The notes under the pieces: model-generated
Database searches by the model: none
The model's input: only the letters and a program-made list of their open reading frames with translations
Told to the model about the DNA's origin: nothing
NCBI GenBank assembly: GCA_025923195.1
Contig: JAICGJ010000049.1
Coordinates: 1 to 33,251, forward strand
Source of the DNA: Chryseolinea sp.
GTDB lineage: Bacteria; Bacteroidota; Bacteroidia; Cytophagales; Cyclobacteriaceae
Direction: 5' to 3'
Length of the DNA: 33,251 nucleotides
Translations under genes and position numbers: made by a program
Shown: positions 23,421 through 30,933 of the stretch, in pieces
Layout: each line of letters begins with the position of its first letter
How positions within the stretch are numbered: the stretch's first letter is position 1

Positions 23421-25793
23421 TTACTCGTTTCTCAAACTATCCGTGGGTCTTGACATCGCAATCTTTAAAGATTGCGCACTAACGGTTATGAGCGCAATCG
23501 CCAAAATAAGAATGCCGGGAGTAACAACCATCCACCACGCAGTGTCTATACGATATGAAAAGTTTTGAAGCCATTTTTGTATCATAAAGAATGAAATCGG
23601 CGCGGCGATCACAAAGGCCGCAACGGTAAGTTTGATATATTCCCTTGAAAGCATTACTAGCACATTCGTAACAGATGCTCCTAAAACTTTTCTCATCGCA
23701 ATCTCCTTCTTTCTCAATTTGATCACATACATGCTCAGACCTGAGAGTCCGAGGCAAGCAATAAGAATTGCCAGTAACGTGAACAGTCCGAATACCTTTG
23801 CAAATTGAATGTGATCGACATATTGCTTATTGAAATGTTCGTCCAGAAAATAGTATTGAAATGGGTAGTTTGGATAATGTTTTTTGAAGGCGGCAGTCAT
23901 TAGCGCGAGGTTACCCTTTACCCTCGCTGGATCTGTTCTAACGAGGTAATAGCCTTTGCCAGCGGTGTATTGAAAAAGCGAAGGAGAAATGGGGCTATCA
24001 AGAGACATGTTATGATGGTCCCGGACAACTCCATTTATTTTACCAACGATATCATTGTCGTGAAAAATAATTTCGCCAAGTGCTTCCTCGGGAGAATTAA
24101 ATCCAAAAGCCTTTCTCGCGGCATCATTTATCACGAGTTCAGTATTTCGGTCATTATTCAGCTGGTCGCTTACAAATCCTTTTCCAGCCAAAAATTCAAT
24201 CGATAAAAAATCAAAGTAATTTTTTGCAACATAGTAAGAGTAGATTTGCAAGTTTTTTTCAGAAGTGGCATCTTCAATTCTATAACCTCCGCCTGAATTT
24301 CCACTTTCCTTTCCTGGTATCGAAGATGCATACGTGACGCCTTTTATATTTGCATAGCTGTTGATTTCAGCGCCAAATGCATCGCCCGCACGGTCACGCA
24401 ACTCGTTAGGAACGGGGATAACTACGGTTTGGTCGATTCGCATTCCTAAATCTACATTCTTCATGTACGAAATTTGTTCATGGACTGTGATAGTACCGGA
24501 AATCAGTATGATAGAAAATGTAAATTGCAAGAACACAAGCCCTAAACGCAGTGAATATACGCTTCTCGGTAGAGAGGCTTTCCCCTTGAGTGCCTGGATA
24601 GGTTTAAAGGATGATACTATGAATGCGGGATAGAACCCGTAAATCAAGGACCCGATGGTTAATCCTGCCAGTAAGAGGATCCAGAAAAACATTGAGTTTA
24701 TTAACGTAAACGTAGTGTGAATACCGGCAATCGCGCTAAATGCAGGGAATGCAACCTCAACGATGATCAACGCAATTGCCGATGCTATCAGATTTACTGC
24801 TACAGACTCAGCAAGAAATTGTGCGATGAGATTACGCCTTGTTGACCCGTTCACTTTACGGATTCCGACCTCACCAGACCTGTTGATCGCCATTGACGTG
24901 GTCAGATTGATATAGTTTAGCCAAGCAATAAACAGTATCAACCCGGCAACAGCGGTCAGCGCCATTACACTCTTGCCATTGCCGTTTTGTTCATGTTCCA
25001 TACGCAAATGCGAATTCAGATGAATTGAGGACAGCGGTTGAAGTCTGTATTCCCTTTTGAAAGGTGTATCAGGGTGTAACTTTTGAACAACTTCCGCCAT
25101 TTTAGCCTGCACTTCTTCCGGCCTCGCTTTATCATCCAGAAGAATATATGTGTTCCGGTTGTTGCACGTAACACAATAATTCGGATCTACAAGGTCGGTG
25201 ACAAAAGAGAAAAGAATATCAAATTTCAGGTGTGAGTTTTCAGGGACGTCGGCAGCGATGGCTTCTACGACGTATTGATTTTCACCTTGTAAAATTGGTT
25301 TTCCAACAGCATCATCACTTCCAAAAAGGGCTTTGGCCGCGGATTGTGTTAACACCGCTGTGTTAGGTTTGGATAGAAGCCCTCTTGAATTGCCTTTTAC
25401 AATCGGAAACGAAAAAATTTTGAGAAATGTTGAGTCAACACCAAAGACTCGGGTAAAATAAACAGGATTGTTATTGACTGAAAAAACACGCTCACTTTTA
25501 TAACACCTCGCAAACTCCTTCACTTCCGGAAACATTTCCTTCAATGCAGGGCCTAACGCGACGACTGCACCTGCGCTTTCGTCGGAATGTGTTGGATAGT
25601 GCCTGATGTTAATCAGGCGGTAAATGTTACTAAAATTTGAGTGGAAGCGGTCATAACTTTTTTCGAATACAACATACTGTGCAATTAAAATGCAGGCTGC
25701 CATTCCGATAGTCAATCCTCCGATGTTTATTAAAGAGAAGACCTTATTTCGGATAATAGTTCGATAAGTAGTAATCAGGTAATTTTTTAACAT
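23421..25793 (-). CDS. MacB/FtsX ABC permease without prefix domain
   Basis: 790 residues from the ATG at 25791-25793, reading MLKNYLITTYRTIIRNKVFS, the ordinary start of Bacteroidota MacB-like permeases. An upstream in-frame TTG (25859) adds 22 unconvincing residues. It has the same four-part plan as the array members: helix 1 and a first periplasmic domain, an FtsX block with SMAINRSGEVGIRKVNGST, a second periplasmic domain, and a final FtsX block with MYVIKLRKKEIAMRKVLGAS. It lacks the 60-residue prefix and lies alone, convergent with the DUF4838 gene, so it belongs to a different subfamily from the PadR-linked array. No ATPase or membrane fusion partner is adjacent. Confidence 0.9.
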   Translation of the reverse strand: MLKNYLITTYRTIIRNKVFSLINIGGLTIGMAACILIAQYVVFEKSYDRFHSNFSNIYRLINIRHYPTHSDESAGAVVALGPALKEMFPEVKEFARCYKSERVFSVNNNPVYFTRVFGVDSTFLKIFSFPIVKGNSRGLLSKPNTAVLTQSAAKALFGSDDAVGKPILQGENQYVVEAIAADVPENSHLKFDILFSFVTDLVDPNYCVTCNNRNTYILLDDKARPEEVQAKMAEVVQKLHPDTPFKREYRLQPLSSIHLNSHLRMEHEQNGNGKSVMALTAVAGLILFIAWLNYINLTTSMAINRSGEVGIRKVNGSTRRNLIAQFLAESVAVNLIASAIALIIVEVAFPAFSAIAGIHTTFTLINSMFFWILLLAGLTIGSLIYGFYPAFIVSSFKPIQALKGKASLPRSVYSLRLGLVFLQFTFSIILISGTITVHEQISYMKNVDLGMRIDQTVVIPVPNELRDRAGDAFGAEINSYANIKGVTYASSIPGKESGNSGGGYRIEDATSEKNLQIYSYYVAKNYFDFLSIEFLAGKGFVSDQLNNDRNTELVINDAARKAFGFNSPEEALGEIIFHDNDIVGKINGVVRDHHNMSLDSPISPSLFQYTAGKGYYLVRTDPARVKGNLALMTAAFKKHYPNYPFQYYFLDEHFNKQYVDHIQFAKVFGLFTLLAILIACLGLSGLSMYVIKLRKKEIAMRKVLGASVTNVLVMLSREYIKLTVAAFVIAAPISFFMIQKWLQNFSYRIDTAWWMVVTPGILILAIALITVSAQSLKIAMSRPTDSLRNE

Positions 25794-25945
25794 GGTTCCA
25801 GATTTGCATTTCGCTGGTTCAATTAGAATGCCATTGCAGACAAAATTCGTCCAGGACAATGAAACAAGACCTCACAAATTAGAGTTAACACAGAACTGAA
25901 CATTCGATCGTCCGCAGGCGACCAGTCCGTTGGTACGTTTGGAAC

Positions 25946-26036
25946 GGTATGAGGTAAGTGGTATGTGGTAAGTGGTAATCGGTGATTGGTGATTGGTGAT
26001 TGGTGATTGGTGATTGGGAAACGGTCATCGGGGTCG
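25946..26036. repeat. Thirteen-unit heptamer tandem array, GGTNANN type
   Basis: Continuous 7-bp units: GGTATGA, GGTAAGT, GGTATGT, GGTAAGT, GGTAATC, five copies of GGTGATT (25981-26015), GGGAAAC, GGTCATC, GGGGTCG. It ends 41 bp upstream of the PhyH gene. The centre is homogeneous and the edges are degenerate, as expected from slippage growth followed by decay. Confidence 0.85.
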
Positions 26037-26077
26037 ATTCGGTTTGAATTTTCTAAAAAAGAAATTTGATTTGAAAG

Positions 26078-26857
26078 ATGAAAGAAGCATTGACTGAGAA
26101 GGAAATAGCTGACTTTATCCGCGACGGCTTTGTGAGGCTTGATAATGCTTTTCCGCGCGAGTATGCGGATGCTGGCCGCGAAATTTTATGGAAGGACACT
26201 GGATGCAACCCCGACGAACCATCAACCTGGACCCGCCCGGTTATTCGTTTGGGTGAATATCCCCAGGCGCCATTTCGTTTAGCCGCCAACACCGCATTGC
26301 TGGGTGCTGCGGCTGATCAACTCGTTGGTGAAAACAGGTGGTTTCCAAGAGGAAGTCTTGGAACTTTTCCGATTCGGTTCCCCAGCAATGATCCGCCCGG
26401 AGATGACGGATGGCATGCGGACGCTAGTTTCTACGGCTCGGATGGTTCAATGCGTCTCAACCTAAGGTCGCGTGGTCGTGTGTTACTCATGCTCTTTTTA
26501 TTTTCTGATATCGACATCAACGATGCGCCTACTCGAATTCTTGTCGGCTCTCATTTGGATATCCCCTCCCTGCTCGAAGCCAGTGGCGAGGATGGACTGT
26601 CCTTTATTGAGCTTGCACAAAAATTAACAACGACCTTAAATCGAAAAATTGTATATGCAACGGGCGAAGCCGGAACAGTCTACCTCTGCCATCCATTCCT
26701 GATACACGCCGCCCAGCCAAACCGTGGCACAAAGCCACGTTTCCTGGCGCAACCGCCGTTAATACCTCGGTCTGATGAGTCTGTACAATTGTACCGCGAA
26801 GACCACAGATATTCTCCCGTTGAACAGGCTATCAGGCTTGGCCTGGGTTTGAAATAA
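26078..26857 (+). CDS. Phytanoyl-CoA dioxygenase (PhyH) family protein
   Basis: 259 residues. A non-haem Fe(II)/2-oxoglutarate-dependent oxygenase of the PhyH type. The N-terminal segment LTEKEIADFIRDGFVRLDN is typical. The facial-triad candidates are His113 and Asp115 in GWHADASFYG and the distal His210 in CHPFLIHAAQPNRG; Arg221 in TKPRF is placed to bind 2-oxoglutarate. The substrate cannot be inferred; bacterial members hydroxylate diverse small molecules and ectoine-like or lipid substrates. ATG start at 26078. Its stop lies 4 bp from the stop of the convergent aminotransferase gene. A heptamer array sits just upstream. Confidence 0.88.
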   Translation: MKEALTEKEIADFIRDGFVRLDNAFPREYADAGREILWKDTGCNPDEPSTWTRPVIRLGEYPQAPFRLAANTALLGAAADQLVGENRWFPRGSLGTFPIRFPSNDPPGDDGWHADASFYGSDGSMRLNLRSRGRVLLMLFLFSDIDINDAPTRILVGSHLDIPSLLEASGEDGLSFIELAQKLTTTLNRKIVYATGEAGTVYLCHPFLIHAAQPNRGTKPRFLAQPPLIPRSDESVQLYREDHRYSPVEQAIRLGLGLK

Positions 26858-26861
26858 CAAA

Positions 26862-28079
26862 TTAGGCGTCGGGAGGAGATTCACCTTGCATCATGCTGTG
26901 AATTAACTCGCCCATTATTTTGACCCCCTTTACAATTTCTCCTTGGGAAGGGTTCGAGAAATTCATCCTTAGCGAATTACCGCCATCACACCCGCCAACA
27001 TAAAAATGGTCCCCGGGGACAAAGATCACATTTTGCTGTGTCGCTTTGACCAGCAACGCGGAGGCTTTTAAACCCTCCGGCAACGTCGCCCAGATAAACA
27101 TACCGCCCTTAGGCGTAATCCAGCTTACTTCTTCAGGGAAATGGTCCTGCATTGATCTAATCATCAGGCTCGCCTGCTCCTTGTAAAAGGATCGGATCGA
27201 ATTCAAATGTTGGTCCAGGGAATTATCAACCAGAAACTGGTAGACAATCCGTTGCGCCAAATTGTTGGAATGCAGGTCGGAGGCTTGCTTGGCAATGGCC
27301 ATTCTCCTCATCACTTCCCTGGGGCCGACTGCCCAACCCAGACGCATACCCGGGGAAATGATCTTGGAAAAGGAGCCAAGATGGACAGTTCTTTCTGGTA
27401 GAAGGCTGCAGAGATTAGGCAATGAGTTGTCTTCAAAATATATTTCACCATAGGGATTATCCTCAACCCAAATAGTATTGGGGCTGCAGTCTGTAGATGC
27501 AATCTGTTCCCGGTGAAAGCGATCATACGTGTTACCTGTCGGGTTTTGAAAATTGGGAATACAATAAAAAATAGCTGGCCCTAACTTCTTCATCGCTTCA
27601 TTAAATGATTTTATATCAGGGCCGCCGCCTTTTATTTCAATATGATGAAAAATGGGTTGATACGCGGCGAATGCCTGAATTGCCCCTAAATAAGAAGGGC
27701 CCTCCAGCAACGCCGTATTTCCAGGGTTGAGGAACAACTTGCCAACGAGATCTAGCCCCTGCTGCGAACCATTCAGCATTAGGACCTCTTCAGCTTCAAT
27801 GCGGTAACCCATTCTCCGTGATTGCCACTGCGCAATATAATCTCTCAACGGCAGGTAGCCCTCCGTTATCCAATATTGAAGGGCCGCCTTGCCATCCTTG
27901 CTCAACACCTTTTCGGCCGCCGATGCTAATTTTTCCACGGGAAAAAAGTTCGGATTTGGTAAGCCTCCGGCAAACGAAATCATTTCTGGCCTGGACGATA
28001 CCTTTAAGATTTCTCTGATAAACGATTCAGGAATATTCTTTATCCTGTCGGAGAAATGTGGGAATTGAGCATTGGTCAT
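26862..28079 (-). CDS. PLP-dependent aminotransferase, fold type I (LysN/MocR-like catalytic domain)
   Basis: 405 residues, cytosolic. This is a class I/II aminotransferase of the 2-aminoadipate/multi-substrate branch. It shows FAGGLPNPNFFP (36-47), NPTG (179-182), EDNPYGE with the cofactor-binding Asp207, and SFSKIISPGMRLGW with the PLP lysine Lys239. The substrate-carboxylate arginine is in SLRMNFSNPS. Enzymes of this branch can act on aminoadipate, leucine, valine, aromatic or related amino acids. The two attenuator-like leaders upstream, with Leu/Ile/Val/Ala codons, suggest control by charging of branched-chain tRNAs, which would fit a branched-chain role. That link is inference. ATG start at 28077-28079, about 30 nt after the second terminator hairpin. 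Confidence 0.88.
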   Translation of the reverse strand: MTNAQFPHFSDRIKNIPESFIREILKVSSRPEMISFAGGLPNPNFFPVEKLASAAEKVLSKDGKAALQYWITEGYLPLRDYIAQWQSRRMGYRIEAEEVLMLNGSQQGLDLVGKLFLNPGNTALLEGPSYLGAIQAFAAYQPIFHHIEIKGGGPDIKSFNEAMKKLGPAIFYCIPNFQNPTGNTYDRFHREQIASTDCSPNTIWVEDNPYGEIYFEDNSLPNLCSLLPERTVHLGSFSKIISPGMRLGWAVGPREVMRRMAIAKQASDLHSNNLAQRIVYQFLVDNSLDQHLNSIRSFYKEQASLMIRSMQDHFPEEVSWITPKGGMFIWATLPEGLKASALLVKATQQNVIFVPGDHFYVGGCDGGNSLRMNFSNPSQGEIVKGVKIMGELIHSMMQGESPPDA

Positions 28080-28109
28080 AACACTTATAATTTTTTAACT
28101 TGGTTAAAC

Positions 28110-28138
28110 AAAAAAAGCCCGGCTTTTTACCGGGCTTT
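28110..28138 (-). terminator. Attenuator terminator, gene-proximal unit
   Basis: On the minus strand, AAAGCCCGG (28138-28130), a 7-nt loop and CCGGGCTTT (28122-28114) form a strong stem followed by a U-run (28116-28110). It lies between leader peptide 1 and the aminotransferase ATG and would stop leftward transcription before the gene. Part of its first arm, CCGGT, is complementary to ACCGG at the end of the leader ORF, which offers an alternative antiterminator pairing. Confidence 0.85.
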
Positions 28139-28157
28139 GAATTCTTATTCTTCTATG

Positions 28158-28239
28158 GAACACAAGTTATCCGGTCATGGTCAGTTTATCTGCCACTGCT
28201 GCGTCTGCGACGATCGCGAGTATGGATAGGGTTGTGTTC
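28158..28239 (-). promoter_or_regulatory. Leader RNA hairpin enclosing leader peptide 1 control codons
   Basis: In the minus-strand RNA, GAACACAA (28239-28232, codons 2-5 of the leader ORF) is fully complementary to TTGTGTTC (28165-28158, just after the stop). Inside it TATCC (28228-28224) pairs with GGATA (28172-28168, overlapping the stop). The helix encloses the Ile/Leu/Val/Ala codons, the arrangement of a 1:2 hairpin in classical attenuators. Confidence 0.65.
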
Positions 28240-28244
28240 GTCAT
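28167..28244 (-). CDS. Leader peptide 1 (attenuator)
   Basis: A 25-residue ORF with ATG at 28242-28244 and TAA at 28167-28169. The core is TLSILAIVADAAVADK, using Leu (CTA, CTC), Ile (ATA, ATC), Val and Ala codons. It ends 29 nt before a strong intrinsic terminator that precedes the aminotransferase gene, and its codons lie inside a long-range hairpin. The peptide itself is probably not a functional product; ribosome stalling on its branched-chain codons would decide between terminator and readthrough. Similar in plan and partly in sequence to leader peptide 2, from which it may have been duplicated. Confidence 0.68.
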   Translation of the reverse strand: MTNTTLSILAIVADAAVADKLTMTG

Positions 28245-28249
28245 TGTCA

Positions 28250-28312
28250 GTTATAGGTTATCCGTTGTACGTTATACGTTATCCGTTATCCGTTATCCGT
28301 TATTAGTTAGAG
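28250..28312. repeat. Nine-unit heptamer tandem array, GTTATNN type
   Basis: Units on the plus strand: GTTATAG, GTTATCC, GTTGTAC, GTTATAC, three copies of GTTATCC, GTTATTA, GTTAGAG. The array sits exactly between the two attenuator units, between terminator 2 and the ATG of leader peptide 1. Confidence 0.85.
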
Positions 28313-28316
28313 CATC

Positions 28317-28347
28317 AAAAAAAACCCTGGTTTTTAGGCCAGGGTTT
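28317..28347 (-). terminator. Attenuator terminator, distal unit
   Basis: On the minus strand, AAACCCTGG (28347-28339), an 8-nt loop and CCAGGGTTT (28330-28322) form a stem followed by a U-run of eight (28324-28317). It lies 26 nt after leader peptide 2. It could alternatively terminate the jelly-roll operon that ends at 28510, but its position behind a leader ORF with a matching hairpin favours attenuation. Confidence 0.82.
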
Positions 28348-28370
28348 GATTTCTTTAAAAACAAAAATAG

Positions 28371-28416
28371 CCTTCATGTATGATCTCTCACCACTGCCGC
28401 TACCGCGATATGAAGG
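28371..28416 (-). promoter_or_regulatory. Leader RNA hairpin enclosing leader peptide 2 control codons
   Basis: In the minus-strand RNA, CCTTCAT (28416-28410, early in the leader ORF) is fully complementary to ATGAAGG (28377-28371, overlapping the stop codon). The paired segments enclose the run of Ile/Val/Ala codons. An AGGCU stretch in the downstream arm can instead pair with GGCCU in the terminator loop. Confidence 0.6.
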
Positions 28417-28427
28417 TTTGTTTTCAT
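28374..28427 (-). CDS. Leader peptide 2 (attenuator)
   Basis: A 17-residue ORF reading MKTNLHIAVAAVVRDHT, with ATG at 28425-28427 and TGA at 28374-28376. The run Leu-His-Ile-Ala-Val-Ala-Ala-Val-Val is a typical branched-chain control block. It is followed by an intrinsic terminator and, further on, by a second complete leader-terminator unit and the aminotransferase gene. No recognisable Shine-Dalgarno is seen, which is normal for Bacteroidota. No convincing promoter was found in 28428-28509. Confidence 0.7.
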   Translation of the reverse strand: MKTNLHIAVAAVVRDHT

Positions 28428-28509
28428 GGGGATAAAACTGAAGATAATTTTTCGATAATGCAAATATTTATTCACTGAGATTCGAAATAGCAGGCCTATT
28501 CTTTTTGTT

Positions 28510-29547
28510 TTATCTGTTACGGTTTCTGTAATATCTTGTAAAATCAGATTGTCTCATAAGACCAATAGGCCCCTCGTATATTCCGCCGCGCCCCTGCATA
28601 TCCATCACGTATACGAGCAGTATGTTTACAGCGCCACCTGTAAAAGATTCGGCAGGAATCGTATAGAACCTTGATCTATCGTGGTAATTCGTTGAGCCGA
28701 TCCATTTGCCATTAAAGTAGGTATGATCAAAATCATCTATTTTTCCGAGCACTAACACCAGATCCTCCCCGTCCAACTCCTTGGGAATCGTGAACTGCTT
28801 GCGGTACCACCCGGTACCATTGAAATTATTATAACCTTGGTGCTCCCATTCTCCGGGTACCATCACCTTGCTCCATTTTGCAGTCTCGGGAGGTGTATGT
28901 TTATCTGTGCCCAAGAACTCGTTGTTGTCAGAGCTCCTGTAGAGCTGCTCCCCGACAGCGAAATCCCATATCCCGCGAAGATTTACTGTGAGATCAGCAT
29001 CGTTTTCGTTGATAAAAATTCCAACATCTCCAGATACAATGCCACCTGAGATTTCGGAATCGAAAACTCTGACCGCTATGAGATTCTTTCCATTGAAATT
29101 AATGAACTCCGAAGGGATGGTATAGTTTCTATGTGCATTATATGCTGTGTGGTACCTCGGCGGAAAGGTACCTGAAAATCCGATTTTGTGTCCGTTGAAA
29201 TACACTTCATCCACATCATCGATGTAGCCTAAGAATAAGTTATACGCAAGAGACTTATTTTCCAGTTCGATACCATCAAATGTCTTGCGGTACCAGGCAT
29301 ACCCATTGTAACCGTTGAATCCTTCGTCCTCCCATGCCGAGGGAACATCAATACTCTCCCAGTCGCTATCCGAATATTTCGGATCAGACCAACGCTTATT
29401 GTCTCCTATACTAAACTTCCAACTTCCTTTTAGATTCAAGACTCTTTCCCAGTCGTCCTGAGAAAATACCTTTATAAATATTCCGAATAAAAAAAATGCT
29501 GTTACAACTAGTTTTCCCACATTCCGCTTGTTTACGATTCTATCCAT
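28510..29547 (-). CDS. Exported double jelly-roll (GH2-type galactose-binding) protein
   Basis: 345 residues from the ATG at 29545-29547 (an in-frame TTG lies one codon earlier). A signal peptide (FFLFGIFIKVFSQ) is followed by two tandem galactose-binding-like domains of the GH2 sugar-binding or beta-galactosidase jelly-roll type. Domain 1 shows LKGSWKFSIGD, VPSAWEDEGF, AWYRKTF and DDVDEVYFNGHKIG; domain 2 shows LRGIWDFAVGE, VPGEWEHQGY, GWYRKQF and DDFDHTYFNGKWIG. There is no TIM barrel or other catalytic domain, and the C-terminus is complete. It begins 8 bp after the paralogue upstream, so the two form an operon. Likely a secreted glycan-binding or accessory protein; the ligand is unknown. 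Confidence 0.85.
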   Translation of the reverse strand: MDRIVNKRNVGKLVVTAFFLFGIFIKVFSQDDWERVLNLKGSWKFSIGDNKRWSDPKYSDSDWESIDVPSAWEDEGFNGYNGYAWYRKTFDGIELENKSLAYNLFLGYIDDVDEVYFNGHKIGFSGTFPPRYHTAYNAHRNYTIPSEFINFNGKNLIAVRVFDSEISGGIVSGDVGIFINENDADLTVNLRGIWDFAVGEQLYRSSDNNEFLGTDKHTPPETAKWSKVMVPGEWEHQGYNNFNGTGWYRKQFTIPKELDGEDLVLVLGKIDDFDHTYFNGKWIGSTNYHDRSRFYTIPAESFTGGAVNILLVYVMDMQGRGGIYEGPIGLMRQSDFTRYYRNRNR

Positions 29548-29555
29548 CAAAATAT

Positions 29556-30620
29556 TTAGTTATCAAACAAGTAATACGCCACCCATTCATGGAACTCGAA
29601 ATTTTCATCCCTATACCGTTTCCAGAATTGTTTATACTCGCTACGTGGGATTATGGTTATAGGTCCCTGATATATACCCCCTTGTTGCTCCTGATCGTAA
29701 ACACGAACGGCAATCACATTTTCACTTCCAGCTTTTAAGATGTGATCAGGAATAGTGTAGTTGCGATAACGACTATATTCGTTATCCCTGGCCCACTTCC
29801 GCCTCATATTCCCAGTTGCGCCGATAAGGGTACCGTTAATATATACTTCGTCCATGTCATCAATCTTGCCCAGCAGTAATATCAAGTCGTCTACGCGGAA
29901 ATCCGCAGGAAGTTCAAAGGTCTTCCTGTACCAGGCAAACCCATCATAACTTTTAAACCCCTGCGCATCCCAGGCAGCGGGGACCATAATGTCTTCCCAT
30001 GAGTCATCATTAAATTCTGCCTTCGACCACTCAGAATTGTCAAACAAATGAAATTTCCAGTTACCAAAAAGATTCAAGCTATTTTGGGAGTAATTCGGAT
30101 AGTGATATATACCGACTGGCGATCCTAATATGCCTCCTTCACCGCCCTCGTCATAAACCCTGACTGCAATAACGTTCTTCCCTCTTTTGTTAACATACTC
30201 TAAGGGAATCATATACCTGCGATGATAGTTATAAGCCGTCATGTAATCGGGAGGAAAGCTTCCTGTCGCCCCAATCAAATGACCATTAAAATAAACTTCG
30301 TCCACGTCATCTACCCTTCCCAGATCCAAATACAACATATCTTTATCCGACACTTCGAGCTCTATGGACTTCCTGTACCAGGCATAGCCGCTATAATTCT
30401 CAAATCCCTCATCATGCCACGACTCTGGAACATAAATCTTCTCCCAGTCAGAGTCATCATATTCGGGTTTAGCAAACTTCATATTGTCGCCCAGACTAAA
30501 CTTCCAATTTCCCTGCAAATTTGCCCGTCTTTCTTTTTCCTGACAGGATGCTTCGCCACCAAGCAAAACGATGTAGACCAAACCTAAACTAATAGTCCGG
30601 GTTATCGAATATGTTTTCAT
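29556..30620 (-). CDS. Exported double jelly-roll (GH2-type galactose-binding) protein, paralogue
   Basis: 354 residues from the ATG at 30618-30620; an ATG 23 codons upstream (30689) would bury the signal peptide. The signal sequence ends GGEASCQ, probably a lipoprotein with acylated Cys. Two tandem jelly-roll domains follow, each with the landmarks NWKF, VPxxW, AWYRK and D-(V/M)-DEVY(F/I)NG-x-LIGATG. The identical layout and near-identical landmarks in the next gene show a local duplication, so the pair carries four related domains. No catalytic domain is present. If lipid-anchored it may display the sugar-binding domains at the cell surface. Confidence 0.85.
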   Translation of the reverse strand: MKTYSITRTISLGLVYIVLLGGEASCQEKERRANLQGNWKFSLGDNMKFAKPEYDDSDWEKIYVPESWHDEGFENYSGYAWYRKSIELEVSDKDMLYLDLGRVDDVDEVYFNGHLIGATGSFPPDYMTAYNYHRRYMIPLEYVNKRGKNVIAVRVYDEGGEGGILGSPVGIYHYPNYSQNSLNLFGNWKFHLFDNSEWSKAEFNDDSWEDIMVPAAWDAQGFKSYDGFAWYRKTFELPADFRVDDLILLLGKIDDMDEVYINGTLIGATGNMRRKWARDNEYSRYRNYTIPDHILKAGSENVIAVRVYDQEQQGGIYQGPITIIPRSEYKQFWKRYRDENFEFHEWVAYYLFDN

Positions 30621-30933
30621 AGTATGAGTTTGTTGTGGGTAATGAATAGTCGCAGTTAAAATACGCCCAGTCTCATCAGGAGATGTCATAACTGAGTAAA
30701 GAAATGTAAAAAGTTGTCATAGGCCATAAGTTGTATCGGTGAGTTTGGACTACAAGCCAAATGTTAATTATTTGACAACTACCCGGTGTTAAAAAATCCA
30801 GGAAACCATTTTAAACGTAATTGGGTTTATCTGTCAAATCTTATCAAATTGAAATTATTTTTCAGTGGTTTCTTGCTCCTTGAGGCTTCTGGGGCATTTC
30901 GGCTTACGCATAAATACAGATAGAATAAATAAC
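30621..30933. other. Divergent intergenic region without a gene
   Basis: This 313-bp spacer separates the leftward jelly-roll operon from msrA. No gene is seen. An 8-bp perfect inverted repeat AGTTGTCA (30712-30719) and TGACAACT (30773-30780) encloses 53 bp. On the minus strand TAACATTTG near 30760 resembles a -7 element with one extra base. No exact promoter match was found for either gene. Confidence 0.35.

Noticed and set aside
25946-26036. CRISPR array
   Set aside because: Units are 7 bp with no spacers, and no cas genes are present; it is a simple tandem repeat. The same applies to 28250-28312.
28317-28347. Simple terminator of the jelly-roll operon only
   Set aside because: It lies over 160 nt beyond the stop and directly behind a leader ORF with a matched hairpin; a double role is possible, but attenuation explains more.
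28100-28383. Two overlapping 68-residue plus-strand ORFs over the attenuator region
   Set aside because: They run through both terminator stems and the heptamer array; the composition is repetitive and the opposite-strand attenuator reading explains the DNA better.
30222-30587. Plus-strand ORF of 121 residues
   Set aside because: It is antisense to the jelly-roll gene, and its open frame reflects the repeated domain composition of that gene.
30865-30933. N-terminal extension of MsrA from a GTG start
   Set aside because: The extra 23 residues resemble nothing in MsrA, and the ATG at 30934 gives the normal length.
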